Positions 19,326-28,265 of a DNA stretch of 64,000 nt are shown piece after piece (positions within the stretch are counted from its first letter, which is position 1; every line of letters begins with the position of its first letter). The notes beneath the pieces were generated by a model. The model was not told the DNA's origin, did no database searches, and saw nothing but the letters and a program-made list of their open reading frames with translations. This stretch comes from Alphaproteobacteria bacterium (GTDB taxonomy: Bacteria; Pseudomonadota; Alphaproteobacteria; Rhizobiales; Beijerinckiaceae): the NCBI GenBank assembly GCA_016869435.1, contig VGEB01000002.1, forward strand, positions 16,310 to 80,309, read 5' to 3'. A program made the position numbers and the translations under genes.

Positions 19326-20119
19326 TCGTCCACCGCTCGCGCGCTTTCGTGCCAGCCGCGCAGCAGAAGATAGGACAGCGCGGCGAGCGCGCCGTAAATT
19401 GCGAGGCCGCTCAGCGAAATCAGCGCCAGCGCTGCGAACATGCGCGGAATGTCGAGTCGGAATCCGGCCTCGACGATGCGATAGGCGAGCCCGGTTCCTT
19501 GACCCGAGGCACCCGCCGCGAGTTCGGCGACGATCGCGCCGATGAGCGCCAATCCACCGCCGATGCGCAAGCCGGCAAGGAACTGCGGCAGCGCCGACGG
19601 CAGCCGCAGATATATCAGCTTCTGCCATGCCGACGCATGATAGAGGTCAAAGAGATCGCGCAAACCGAAGTCGACAGAGGCCAATCCCAGTGACGTATTC
19701 GAAAGAATCGGAAAGAAGGCGACGAGAAAGGCGCAGACGAGCACCGCGTTGCCGGGTTGCAAATAAACGAGCAGCAGAGGCGCAATGGCGATGATCGGCG
19801 TCACTTGCAGTGTGATGGCGAAGGGCAGCAGCGCGCGCTCCAGCCACTTCGACTGCGCGATAAGAAGCGCCAGCGCCACGCCGCAAACGGTGGCGATGAC
19901 AAACGCCTCGAAGGTGACGCCGAGAGTCACCATCAGCGACGAGAACAGAAGGGCGCGGTCTTCAATAAGCTTGTCGAGAATGGCGGAGGGCGCGGGGAGA
20001 ATATAGGGCGGAATGTGCTTCCACTGCACGAACCCTTCCCAGAGGGCCAGCGCCGCAAGGAACACGGCAAGCGGCACGCCGACGTCGCGCCATTGCATCG
20101 TTTGTCGCCGCCGGCTCAC
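19322..20119 (-). CDS. ABC transporter permease, NitT/TauT (SsuC) type
   Basis: A 265-residue inner-membrane permease with about six transmembrane segments. The family-typical features are IPPYILPAPSAILDKL near the N-terminus, PLLLVYLQPGNAVLVCAFLVAFFPILSNTSLGL, and the EAA-type loop (LYHASAWQKLIYLRLPSALPQFLAGLRIGGGLALIGAIVAE). The start is GTG 20119, which overlaps the ATPase stop as GTGA. It forms one transporter with the ATPase and binding protein upstream. Confidence 0.94.
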   Translation of the reverse strand: MSRRRQTMQWRDVGVPLAVFLAALALWEGFVQWKHIPPYILPAPSAILDKLIEDRALLFSSLMVTLGVTFEAFVIATVCGVALALLIAQSKWLERALLPFAITLQVTPIIAIAPLLLVYLQPGNAVLVCAFLVAFFPILSNTSLGLASVDFGLRDLFDLYHASAWQKLIYLRLPSALPQFLAGLRIGGGLALIGAIVAELAAGASGQGTGLAYRIVEAGFRLDIPRMFAALALISLSGLAIYGALAALSYLLLRGWHESARAVDE

Positions 20120-20910
20120 GTCGTCGCCTCTTCAATTGAGATGCGGAGCGCCTGCGACGCGCGGCGGCATATGTCGGCGAAGGACTTGCTCGACCGATAG
20201 TCCTCGTCGCGCGCCATCGTCGGGTCGATCGCAATCTCGTCGATAATTCTGCCGCCGCGTCGCGACATCACGACGATGCGCGTCGAAAGATAGGCGGCTT
20301 CGAACACCGAATGGGTGACGAAGACGATCGTCGCGCCCAGCCGGCGCTTGAGCGCCAGCAGATCATCGTTGAGCTTGAAACGCGTCACTTCGTCCAGGGC
20401 GGCGAAAGGTTCGTCCATCATGATCAGCGCCGGCCGGGTCGCCAGGGCGCGGGCGATCGCGCAGCGCATCCTCATGCCGCCGGAGAGTTCGCGCGGCAGC
20501 GTGCGCGCGAACTTTTCCAGACCGACATGCGCAAGCGCCTCGTTGACGCGCGGCGCCGACGCTTCGCGCGAAAGGCCGGCGAGTCGCATTGGCAAGAAGA
20601 CATTGTCGAAAACGCTCGCCCAGGGAAGCAGCGTCGCGTCCTGAAAGACGAAGCCGATGTTGCTCTTGAGCTGCGGCGCGCTCCACTCGATCGAACCAGC
20701 CGTCGGATCGGCGAGACCGGCGATCAGTCGCAGCACCGTCGACTTGCCGCAGCCCGAAGGCCCGAGCAGCGTCAGGGTCTCGCCTTCACGCACGTCGAGT
20801 TCGTAGTCGGCGAGGGCGACGAGCCCGTTCGGGAAGGTTTTGCCGACAGCGCGGAGCGAAACGAGCGCGGGCGCCGTTTGTTGCGCTTCGGCGCCGTCGA
20901 TCGCCGTCAT
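20116..20910 (-). CDS. ABC transporter ATP-binding protein, NitT/TauT type
   Basis: A 264-residue ATPase subunit. Walker A is LLGPSGCGKSTVLRLIAGL, the Q-loop GFVFQDATLLPWASVFDNV, the signature LSGGMRMRCAIARALATRP, Walker B LIMMDEPFAALDE, and the H-loop VFVTHSVFEAAYLSTRIVVM. This signature set matches the SsuB/TauB/NrtD group. It lies 16 bp after the binding-protein gene and overlaps the permease gene by 4 bp. Confidence 0.96.
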   Translation of the reverse strand: MTAIDGAEAQQTAPALVSLRAVGKTFPNGLVALADYELDVREGETLTLLGPSGCGKSTVLRLIAGLADPTAGSIEWSAPQLKSNIGFVFQDATLLPWASVFDNVFLPMRLAGLSREASAPRVNEALAHVGLEKFARTLPRELSGGMRMRCAIARALATRPALIMMDEPFAALDEVTRFKLNDDLLALKRRLGATIVFVTHSVFEAAYLSTRIVVMSRRGGRIIDEIAIDPTMARDEDYRSSKSFADICRRASQALRISIEEATT

Positions 20911-20926
20911 GACGGCGTTCCCGGAG

Positions 20927-21934
20927 TCATTTCGGCCGCAGCTCCATGCCGACTTTCCTGCCGATGAAGCGCAGCGTATAGCCGCGTTTGTAATCGAGAT
21001 CCGCGGGAACGACTCCGGCTTTCGCCATCTTGTCGAAAAAGCTTTTCATTCGCGCGTCGGTAATCGCGCCGACGCCTTGCGTCAGCGCGTCGCCCGAATC
21101 GACGACGCCGCGCTCCTTCATCCTGGCGAGAGAATAGGCGATCTGGCCGTCGGTCATCTCCGGATTGTCGCGTTTGATCATGGCGTTCGCCCGTGCGTTG
21201 TCGCCGTAGAGGTAATTGTACCAACCGATGATCGACGCGTCGACGAAGCGCTGCACGAGTTCCGGCGTCTTGGCGATGGTGTCGGCGCGCGTCTCGATCG
21301 TCGTCGAATAGCCGTCATATCCATAGTCGGGCAAAAGGAAGACGTTGGGCCTGAATCCGCCCTCGCGTTCGATGGCGTAAGGCTCCGAAGTGAGAAGTCC
21401 CTGCTGAATCGCGCTCTTGTCGGCAATGAAGGGCGCCGAATTGAAATTGTAGGGCTTCACATTTTTGTCCGTGAAGCCGTATGCCTGCTTCAGCCATTGC
21501 CAAATCGAAACGCGCATGTCGCTGGCGATGAAGGCTGTCGCCTTGGGCAGGTCTTCGAAGCGATCGAGGCCGACGTCGGGATGCGACATGAAAATAACCG
21601 GATCGAGCTGAAACATGCTCGCGATGGTGACGATGGGCACGTTCTGCTGCGCCGACTCGAACATCTGAATGGTGTTGGCGCCCATCGCGAAGTCGACCCG
21701 GCCGGCCGCGAGCAGCAGTCGCGCATTGAGTTGCGGCCCGCCCTGCATAAGGGTCACGTCGAGTCCATACCGCGCATAAGTGCCGTCGGCGATGGCCTGA
21801 TAGAATCCGCCGTGCTCGGCCTGCGCGCGCCAATTGGTCGCGAAGCTGACCTTGTCGAGCGCATGCGCAGACGCAGCGAAGAGGAGCGTGATCGCAACGA
21901 ACAGAATTCCGGCGAAGGCGCTGCGCGCTGTCAC
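20927..21934 (-). CDS. ABC transporter substrate-binding protein, NMT1/THI5-like
   Basis: A 335-residue periplasmic binding protein. I place the start at GTG 21934: GGGAGAAAGAAAC precedes it and a good signal peptide follows (ARSAFAGILFVAITLLFAASAHALD); the track start 31 codons earlier puts a charged stretch in front. NMT1-type motifs are SFATNWRAQAEHGGFYQAIADGTYARYGLDVTL and GGPQLNARLLLAAGRVDFAMGAN. The ligand cannot be read from the sequence; relatives bind nitrate, alkanesulfonates, or thiamine-type pyrimidines. Confidence 0.92.
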   Translation of the reverse strand: MTARSAFAGILFVAITLLFAASAHALDKVSFATNWRAQAEHGGFYQAIADGTYARYGLDVTLMQGGPQLNARLLLAAGRVDFAMGANTIQMFESAQQNVPIVTIASMFQLDPVIFMSHPDVGLDRFEDLPKATAFIASDMRVSIWQWLKQAYGFTDKNVKPYNFNSAPFIADKSAIQQGLLTSEPYAIEREGGFRPNVFLLPDYGYDGYSTTIETRADTIAKTPELVQRFVDASIIGWYNYLYGDNARANAMIKRDNPEMTDGQIAYSLARMKERGVVDSGDALTQGVGAITDARMKSFFDKMAKAGVVPADLDYKRGYTLRFIGRKVGMELRPK

Positions 21935-22165
21935 GTTTCTTTCTCCCTCGGTCAGTTCGTTATTGTCGTCGTATTGCGACCCAAAAAAGCGAACGCGTTG
22001 ACGCTTCGCGGTCGACCATTGGGCCATGAACTGCTTCGGGGAACGATATCCGAGCGCGTGGCGCGGGTGAAGCGCGGCGCGCTCGAAATCGGTCGGCGGC
22101 GGGCGCCCGCTCCGCTGGGTCCGAGTGGCGCCGGTCGGCGTGGGGCATCGCGATTCATGCTCTAA

Positions 22166-23623
22166 TTAAGCGGGCTCAGCCCCTTCTCCCCAAATCGAGA
22201 GTCCGGCGCTTTGCGTCTTCTTATTTCTTATTAATGGCGGTCGTAAAATCGAGGTGACGCTCTGCTCAGCGCGATTAAAAATTTTGGTAAGGACACCGTC
22301 GTTCGAGATCACGCCGGCGATGCCGATCAGCGCATAAATACCCGCGCACATCGCCGCGGCTTTCCCAAAACGTGGCCGGTTCAGGGCTTGCGGCCACAGC
22401 GCCAATAACGCGAATCCGAGCGCCGCGCCGCCGAGAGCGCCGCCGAAATGACCAGCGTAATCGATCTTGCTCCCACCGGGCGCAGTGATGAGCGGAATCA
22501 ATGAAGGCAGAAGAGTTTGCATCGCTGTCGCCACCATCAGCGTGCGCATCCGGCCCGGCGGGAAATGCCGGCTCGCCAGAGCTGTCGCGGCGAAGAGACC
22601 GACGATCCCGCCGGAGGCGCCGACACTAACCAGATCGGCCGGATTGAGCGCCACCGACATCAGCGAACCAGCAATGGCGCTACCGGAAAAAATTGCCGCA
22701 AACCAGCCAGAGCCGACATAGCGTTCGAACCGCACGCCAACGATCCATAATGAAATGCAGTTCAGAACGAGATGTTCGAAATTCGCATGCAGAAGCGGCG
22801 CGGTAAAAATGCGCAGCCACTCTCCCTCATCGACCGCCGTTCTGAACACGCCGCCGAATTGCACCAGCGTCTCAATCGAAGGCGACCGCGCGGCGCCCGA
22901 CGAGCCGCTCGTAGCGCCGAGTTCGGCTAAGAAAATCAGGACGAGCAGCGCGGTCAATCCTGCGGTGACATAGGGGAAAGTCGCGGCAGCTTCGCTCTGC
23001 GCCTCATGCTCCTGCGCGGCGACATCAGCCTCCCGCGCATGGATCCGCCCCAAAGGTGAATCTTCAGGCCGCGCCGCTTTGGCGGCGTCCACGCGCGCGC
23101 TGAAGAGGTCGAGAAATCGCGCCTCGTCTTCGGGTCGCGAATTGAGCGGGATGGCGAAACGCGCCGCCGTCTTCGTTCCGCACAGGAATAGCGTCCAACC
23201 AGTGAGGCCTTTCCAGCACATTTCGGCGGCGACATCGGGATAAGGCGTCACAACAAGGATGCGAGCCTCTAGATGTGCAAAATATTCAAAGTTCTGCACG
23301 GCGGCCCAGGGAAGAACGCCGTCATAAGCCGCCGGACAAGCAACGCCTTCGTTCGTCAAGATGGCGGTGTCGCGCCCGGATGCGACGAGTCGACGCAAAA
23401 GCGCCAGGCCACCCAATCCGAACAAGACGACCGATACGCCCCCAAAGGCCGCTTCCACTCGACCAGACCGTGGATTTAACGACATCTCCAGCCCGATCGC
23501 CAAAAAAACAAGGCTGATGAGAAAAAATCGCAACAAGGAGCCACGTGATTCGCGCAGTCTGAGGAATATTTGATCGGCCTCCATCTGCACCGCAGGCGCC
23601 GCCTGATGCACGGGTGAAATCAT
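22166..23623 (-). CDS. rhomboid family intramembrane serine protease with N-terminal extension
   Basis: A 485-residue membrane protein. The C-terminal half has rhomboid features: the LLHANFEHLVLNCISLWIVG segment (His and Asn of the family), the nucleophile motif VGASGGIVGLFAA, and the catalytic histidine in DYAGHFGGALGGAALGF. The first ~210 residues are an extension with two transmembrane helices (FFLISLVFLAIGLEM, GGVSVVLFGLGGLALL) and a soluble PH-like part, then a linker rich in Glu and Ala. It cleaves membrane-embedded substrates; the target is unknown. ATG 23584 is a possible alternative start. Confidence 0.9.
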   Translation of the reverse strand: MISPVHQAAPAVQMEADQIFLRLRESRGSLLRFFLISLVFLAIGLEMSLNPRSGRVEAAFGGVSVVLFGLGGLALLRRLVASGRDTAILTNEGVACPAAYDGVLPWAAVQNFEYFAHLEARILVVTPYPDVAAEMCWKGLTGWTLFLCGTKTAARFAIPLNSRPEDEARFLDLFSARVDAAKAARPEDSPLGRIHAREADVAAQEHEAQSEAAATFPYVTAGLTALLVLIFLAELGATSGSSGAARSPSIETLVQFGGVFRTAVDEGEWLRIFTAPLLHANFEHLVLNCISLWIVGVRFERYVGSGWFAAIFSGSAIAGSLMSVALNPADLVSVGASGGIVGLFAATALASRHFPPGRMRTLMVATAMQTLLPSLIPLITAPGGSKIDYAGHFGGALGGAALGFALLALWPQALNRPRFGKAAAMCAGIYALIGIAGVISNDGVLTKIFNRAEQSVTSILRPPLIRNKKTQSAGLSIWGEGAEPA

Positions 23624-24185
23624 CGCCGCTCATTTCTCTAAATTAAATGACTGACTATCGCTGAAACCGTCGGCTTACGTATAAGCTTTCTTGGGGTTTT
23701 GTCACCTTCATAAGCCGCAATAGCCTCAGCAGACCGACCTGACCGGCGTAAATCCGTTGGGATTGACATTCGCGGCGCCCGCATTCGCCAATGCCGTTCG
23801 CAGAAGATAAAGTTCGCTGCAAAAAAAAGATGCGACGTTGGCGGCGCAGACAATCGCGCGCTCTAACCGCGGACCTGGGAACCATCTTGCGGCGAACGCC
23901 AAGCGTCACCCCAACAATCCAACAATTATTTCGTCCGATTGAGCGAGCCTCCTTCACACAATCGAACCCTCGCGAGAAACTGAAATGAATTTCAGTGCTT
24001 GCGCCGCGCTCGCCGGCGCCGGATTGACGCTGCAAGCGGGGCCGCGGTTGAGGCGCCGCCTCCCTCGTCATATTAGACTGAGGTCGATTAGGATTGAGGT
24101 CGCCTAGACGCTGACAGCGCCCGGGGGCTGGTGCGAAAGTCCAAGTGGCTGTCCGCGACGAACCCGCCCGCCCGAGCCCCGGAAA
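23624..24185. other. 562-bp gap without a supportable gene
   Basis: Several short ORFs cross this stretch on both strands, but none has a ribosome binding site or a recognisable sequence, and they overlap each other. AT content is locally higher near 23640-23830. A perfect palindrome ACTGAAAT-GA-ATTTCAGT sits at 23979-23996. I see no tRNA or known riboswitch. Confidence 0.5.
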
Positions 24186-24311
24186 TCACCCCTGGCGCGC
24201 CTTGTAGCGCCGCTGCACCTTGTTGATCACATAGACGCGGCCCTTGCGTCGCACGATCTGATTGGCGCGATGGCGCGAGCGCAGCGATTTCAATGAGTTA
24301 CGAATTTTCAT
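24186..24311 (-). CDS. rpmJ: 50S ribosomal protein L36, cysteine-free form (not in ORF track)
   Basis: Too short for the ORF track. The minus strand reads [20 protein letters not shown] then [21 protein letters not shown], 41 residues ending in TGA at 24186. This matches the alphaproteobacterial L36, the smallest large-subunit protein. It lacks the zinc-binding Cys/His set of the classic 37-residue form, so it is of the zinc-independent type. It lies 109 bp downstream of the TonB receptor on the same strand and could share its transcript. The Shine-Dalgarno sequence is weak. Confidence 0.94.
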   Translation of the reverse strand: MKIRNSLKSLRSRHRANQIVRRKGRVYVINKVQRRYKARQG

Positions 24312-24420
24312 CGGTCTAACCCCGGCAATGGTGAACTGGCCGGGATACGCCCAGCGCTTCGTTGGCCCCGCCTATGCCCTATTTCGCCCCGGCGATCAAG
24401 CCGGGTCGTCCGTTTCCCGC

Positions 24421-26688
24421 TCAAAAGCGGGCATTGACGAAGACCCGCAAATTCGCGCCTGGCAGCAGCACTTCGTCCTTTCTGAAGGAAACGCTGTTGC
24501 GAATGTTCTCGTTGAGGAGATTGTCGCCGACGAGTCCAAGCGTCAGTTCGCGGCCGCGCGGATCGCCTGGTTCGAACAGCATCCGAAAGCTGAGTTCAGC
24601 TCTCAGCAGATTGTAGCCCTTTGTCGGCGTTTCATTTGTCGGGTCGATATCGCGCTGGGCGAAGGCGTGCAGAAGGTTGACGCGCGCCAGCCAGTTCATG
24701 TCGCGCCAGAACAGGCCGCCGCCGAGCCGAACGGGCGGGACGCGGGGAACGTTGCCGCCGCCCTCGAATGTCGCGCGCACGACGTCAAACTGATGCTCGA
24801 CGCCAAAAACACCGTCAAACATAGGCGCAACGTCGAGCTGGCTCTGAAACTCGCCGCCGCGAAAGACGGCATTGCGCTGCGCATAGAACGCCTGGCGGAG
24901 GTCGCCCTCGCCCTTGAAGGCGCAGCTCGCAATGTCGCTTTCGCAGACCGCGCCGGTGAGATTTCGGAAGATGAAGCCGTCAAAGCGCGTGACATAGGCG
25001 GTCGCCTCGAAGCGGAAGGGCCCGATGGGCCGGCGCAGGCCGATTTCGATCGTTTTCGCCCCTTCGATTCCAAGATTGGGGTTGCCGATATCGAAGGTCC
25101 CTGTCGCCTCATGTACGCCCCGCGAAAAGAGCTCGGGCGCGCGCGGCGCGCGTTCGACATATTGGGCAGTCAGGCTGGCGACGACGCCTTCCGGCAAATC
25201 CTGCAAAAATCCGAAGGCGGCGCTCTTTGGCGTGAAGTTGCGCACGCGGGGGATTTGCGCGCCCGGCTCGATAAGGAATTCGGGCGCTTCGCCGGCGATA
25301 AGGAGGTCCGGGAAGGCGCCGGAAACGGTCGCGTGTTCGATGCGCCCGGCAAGCTGCATTTTCGATGTTTCGGTCAGCTTGAACTCATTGAACCAATAGC
25401 CGGCGACGCTGCGCGTTCGATTGGGGTCGAAGAGTCCGCCCTCGCGCCCAGGCGCGGTCAGGATCTGATGCATGCCCTGAACGCCGAAGGCGCTGGTCAG
25501 GGTCGCGAAGGACAAGTCGACGGGACGAAGCTGCGTTTCGACGCGCGCCTCGAGATCCTTGTTGGTGAAGGTCTGCTGGACGCCGTTGAACCCGTCCTCA
25601 TTGGCGAGTTCATGGTGCTTGTAGTCGGTGAGCCCCGCCCAGAAGCGGACGGCTTCGATATAGGCCGACGGCGGACGGAATTCGCCCTTGGTCGTCGCGC
25701 GGGTCTGGCGAAGCTCGATGCGCGTATTGGTCTCCGTCGGCTCGACGCCGGGGATGTGGTAGCGCGAGTTGAACTGAGTCACCGCGAAGCCGACGAAGCC
25801 GCCGTCGAAGAAATAGGAGGCGCCGGCCGAGCCGCCGGCCGATCGCATCGACGAATTCGGCTGCCGTCCAAAAACGGGGGGCGGCGGGTCCGGCGGATAA
25901 AGATAGGGATAGCCGGGGATGAGGTAGTCGCTGCTGCGACGGCCGTGGACATCGACGTGGATCGCGACATTGCCGCGGCCGGCGTCGAGCAGGGTTGCGT
26001 TCTCCAGCCCGTTATCGACGGTCATCACTGCCCCGCGCGACTCCACGATCGAGCAGCCCTCTGTGTCCGCCGTCGGGATGCGCGCGATACGGCAGGGCAA
26101 GGCAGTAGGAATGCGATTGTTCTCGACATTGACGACGCCGCCGATTGCCTGCGACCCCCAGCGTAGCGTGGCGGGCCCGCGCACCACCTCGACCTGGCTC
26201 GCGGCGACGGGATCGAGCGGAACGGCGTGGTCCTCGCCGAGTTCCGAAACGCCGCTGTTGCTGATGCCATTTTCCTGAATGCGCACCCGGTAATTGTCGA
26301 GGCCGCGCACGATGGGGCGGCTTGCCGCGCCGGGCGCGAAGCTCGATCCGGTGACGCCCGGCTTGGCGAACAGCACATCGCCCAGCGTCGCGCCCGGTGA
26401 GCGCCGCAGCTCCCCGCTTGTGACGACGGTCACCGTCGCGAACTGATCGGCGACGATGGGGAGGACGCCTTGCGGCGCCACAGCAGCTTCGCGCGGCTCG
26501 GGTCCGCTCGGACGCGCGACGCCGCGGCTGCGCCCGCCGGGCGCTGGCGGCAAATGGGGAGGAGAGACGGTCTTGCTGCGGGTGATCGGACTGACGGCGC
26601 CGACTTCGATCGTCGGCAAAGCCTGCTGAGCCGAGGCGCTCGCGCTGACAAGAAACACGGCCGCGCCGGCAATAACGCTTCTCCTCAT
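24421..26688 (-). CDS. TonB-dependent outer membrane receptor, ZnuD-like
   Basis: A 755-residue outer-membrane receptor. It has a signal peptide (RRSVIAGAAVFLVSASASAQQ), a ~50-residue Pro-rich N-terminal stretch, and a plug domain (TVVTSGELRRSPGATLGDVL, GAASRPIVRGLDNYRVRIQENG, EDHAVPLDPVAASQVEVVRGPATLRWGSQAIGGVVNV). A 22-strand-type barrel follows, ending in GANLRVFVNARF with the terminal aromatic residue. The plug wording is that of the ZnuD/zinc-linked receptor group, and a Zur-like palindrome lies 21 bp before the start. Zinc import is therefore the best guess; iron or cobalamin are alternatives. No ABC partner lies beside it. Confidence 0.88.
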   Translation of the reverse strand: MRRSVIAGAAVFLVSASASAQQALPTIEVGAVSPITRSKTVSPPHLPPAPGGRSRGVARPSGPEPREAAVAPQGVLPIVADQFATVTVVTSGELRRSPGATLGDVLFAKPGVTGSSFAPGAASRPIVRGLDNYRVRIQENGISNSGVSELGEDHAVPLDPVAASQVEVVRGPATLRWGSQAIGGVVNVENNRIPTALPCRIARIPTADTEGCSIVESRGAVMTVDNGLENATLLDAGRGNVAIHVDVHGRRSSDYLIPGYPYLYPPDPPPPVFGRQPNSSMRSAGGSAGASYFFDGGFVGFAVTQFNSRYHIPGVEPTETNTRIELRQTRATTKGEFRPPSAYIEAVRFWAGLTDYKHHELANEDGFNGVQQTFTNKDLEARVETQLRPVDLSFATLTSAFGVQGMHQILTAPGREGGLFDPNRTRSVAGYWFNEFKLTETSKMQLAGRIEHATVSGAFPDLLIAGEAPEFLIEPGAQIPRVRNFTPKSAAFGFLQDLPEGVVASLTAQYVERAPRAPELFSRGVHEATGTFDIGNPNLGIEGAKTIEIGLRRPIGPFRFEATAYVTRFDGFIFRNLTGAVCESDIASCAFKGEGDLRQAFYAQRNAVFRGGEFQSQLDVAPMFDGVFGVEHQFDVVRATFEGGGNVPRVPPVRLGGGLFWRDMNWLARVNLLHAFAQRDIDPTNETPTKGYNLLRAELSFRMLFEPGDPRGRELTLGLVGDNLLNENIRNSVSFRKDEVLLPGANLRVFVNARF

Positions 26689-26709
26689 CGAGGCCCGCTC
26701 TCTTTTCGA

Positions 26710-26730
26710 CTATGTTATAACATAACATAG
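26710..26730. promoter_or_regulatory. Zur-like operator before the TonB receptor
   Basis: CTATGTTAT-AAC-ATAACATAG is a perfect 9-bp inverted repeat with a 3-bp centre, in an otherwise GC-rich region. It closely resembles the TGTTAT/ATAACA palindromes bound by the Fur-family zinc repressor Zur. It ends 21 bp upstream of the receptor ATG, where repression would be effective. Another Fur-family protein is possible. Confidence 0.75.
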
Positions 26731-26828
26731 CCAGAGCCGGCTGAAGCCTGTCAATGCGCCTTCGTTCGGCGTGACGACGTCAGCGCCATCTGTGGCCTTC
26801 ATGCCACAGTTGAGCGGTCAGATAGGTC

Positions 26829-27563
26829 TCAAACGGTCGCGCGGACTTTTCCGGCGCGATAGTTCTCCCAGCCATGCGCGCGCAGCTTGCAGGCCGGGCA
26901 TTCGCCGCAGCCGTAGCCCCAATCGAAGCGGCGGCCCCTCTCGCCGAGATAGCAAGTGTGGGTTTCCTCGACGATGAGCCGCACCAGCGCTTCGCCGCCG
27001 AGCGATTCAGCCAGCCGCCAGGTTGCCGCCTTGTCGATCCACATCAGCGGCGTATGGATGGTAAAGCCGCGGTCCATGCCGAGACTGAGCGCCTGCGCCA
27101 TGGCGCGGATGGTCTGGTCGCGGCAGTCGGGATAGCCGGAATAGTCGGTCTCGCACATGCCGCCGACGAGATCGGCGATCCCGCACCGATAGGCGAGCGC
27201 GGCGGCGAAGGTCAGAAACAGCAGATTGCGCCCCGGAACGAAAGTGTTAGGCAGCCCGTCGGCGGCGAAAGCGATCTCGGCGTCGCGGGTCAACGCGGTT
27301 TCGGAAATGGCGCCGAGCGCCTCGATTGAAATCGTGCGATCCTCGCCAAGCCGCTCGGCCCAAAGTGGCGAGAGCCGCGCGAGGCCGTCGCGCAGCCCCG
27401 CCCGGCGCGAAAGTTCGACGCGATGGCGCTGGCCGTAATCGAACCCGACGGTCTCGACGCTCTCGAAGCGCGACAGCGCCCAGGCGAGGCAGGTTGTCGA
27501 ATCCTGCCCGCCGGAAAACAGAACAAGCGCCGAGGCGCCTTGAGTCGCGAGGTCGTTCGTCAT
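26829..27563 (-). CDS. queC: 7-cyano-7-deazaguanine synthase
   Basis: Converts 7-carboxy-7-deazaguanine to preQ0 with ATP and ammonia, on the way to queuosine. The 244-residue protein has the PP-loop [19 protein letters not shown] near residue 12, [40 protein letters not shown], and the zinc-binding cysteines in THTCYLGER and [11 protein letters not shown]. It lies upstream of the TonB receptor on the same strand with 140 bp between. Other queuosine genes are not in view. Confidence 0.97.
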   Translation of the reverse strand: MTNDLATQGASALVLFSGGQDSTTCLAWALSRFESVETVGFDYGQRHRVELSRRAGLRDGLARLSPLWAERLGEDRTISIEALGAISETALTRDAEIAFAADGLPNTFVPGRNLLFLTFAAALAYRCGIADLVGGMCETDYSGYPDCRDQTIRAMAQALSLGMDRGFTIHTPLMWIDKAATWRLAESLGGEALVRLIVEETHTCYLGERGRRFDWGYGCGECPACKLRAHGWENYRAGKVRATV

Positions 27564-27653
27564 CGTCTAATTTGCGTCATCTGCTGAAAGCGCGACGCCG
27601 TCCTCGCCCGTCGCCATTAAGTCGCCCATGTCAGAACCCGGAACGAGACCGAT

Positions 27654-28265
27654 ATGCTGCTCTATAATACGCCGCTCGCGCCCAATCCCAGGAGGGTGCG
27701 CATTTTTCTTGCTGAAAAGAACGTCACGATTCCCATGCGCGACGTCAATCTCATGGCGCATGAGCACAAGAACGAAGCCTATTCGGCCGTCAACGCGCTT
27801 GAGGAAGTCCCGGCGCTCGTTCTCGACGACGGCGCCGTGCTCACGGAATCCGTCGCCATCTGCCGCTACATCGAATCGCTTTATCCAGAGCCGCCGCTCT
27901 TTGGGCGAGACGGACGCGAACAGGCCTTCGTCGAGATGTGGCAGCGGCGGGTGGAATTCCGCCTGTTCGCGCCGGTGGCGCTCGCCTTTCGTCACAGCCA
28001 TCCGGCGCTGGCGCGGCTCGAGTCGCCGCAGAGACCGGAATTCGCCGAGCTTCAGCGGCCGCGCGCGCAGCAGATGATGCGTTTTCTTGACCAGGAACTC
28101 GCCTCGCGGCGCTTCATCGCCTCCGACGATTTCACCATCGCCGACATCACCGCCATCGTCGCGATGGATCTGACAAAGTTCGCGCGCGTCGAAATCCCAC
28201 CGGACTTGCCGCATCTTTCGCGCTGGCGGGCGGAAGTCTCGGCGCGTCCGAGCGTCGTCCCCTAA
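27654..28265 (+). CDS. glutathione S-transferase family protein
   Basis: A 203-residue cytosolic GST. The thioredoxin-like N-terminal domain reads LLYNTPLAPNPRRVRIFLAEKNV, with EEVPALVLDDGAVLTESVAICRYIE as the glutathione-binding region (cis-Pro and the ES pair). The helical C-terminal domain follows (FIASDDFTIADITAIVAMDL). The active residue of the first helix is not a clear Ser or Cys. The next gene starts directly after its stop (TAAATG), so the two are coupled. The substrate is unknown. Confidence 0.93.
   Translation: MLLYNTPLAPNPRRVRIFLAEKNVTIPMRDVNLMAHEHKNEAYSAVNALEEVPALVLDDGAVLTESVAICRYIESLYPEPPLFGRDGREQAFVEMWQRRVEFRLFAPVALAFRHSHPALARLESPQRPEFAELQRPRAQQMMRFLDQELASRRFIASDDFTIADITAIVAMDLTKFARVEIPPDLPHLSRWRAEVSARPSVVP

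Noticed and set aside
20840-22165. 441-aa plus-strand ORF
   Set aside because: Antisense to the ABC binding-protein gene; low-complexity charged translation.
24120-24185. Possible riboswitch or RNase P-like fragment (GGTGCGAAAGTCC)
   Set aside because: No consistent fold or conserved core of any riboswitch class or RNase P could be traced beyond a few bases.
24262-26166. 634-aa plus-strand ORF
   Set aside because: It is antisense to the TonB receptor, has no family motifs and reflects GC-rich third positions of the real gene.
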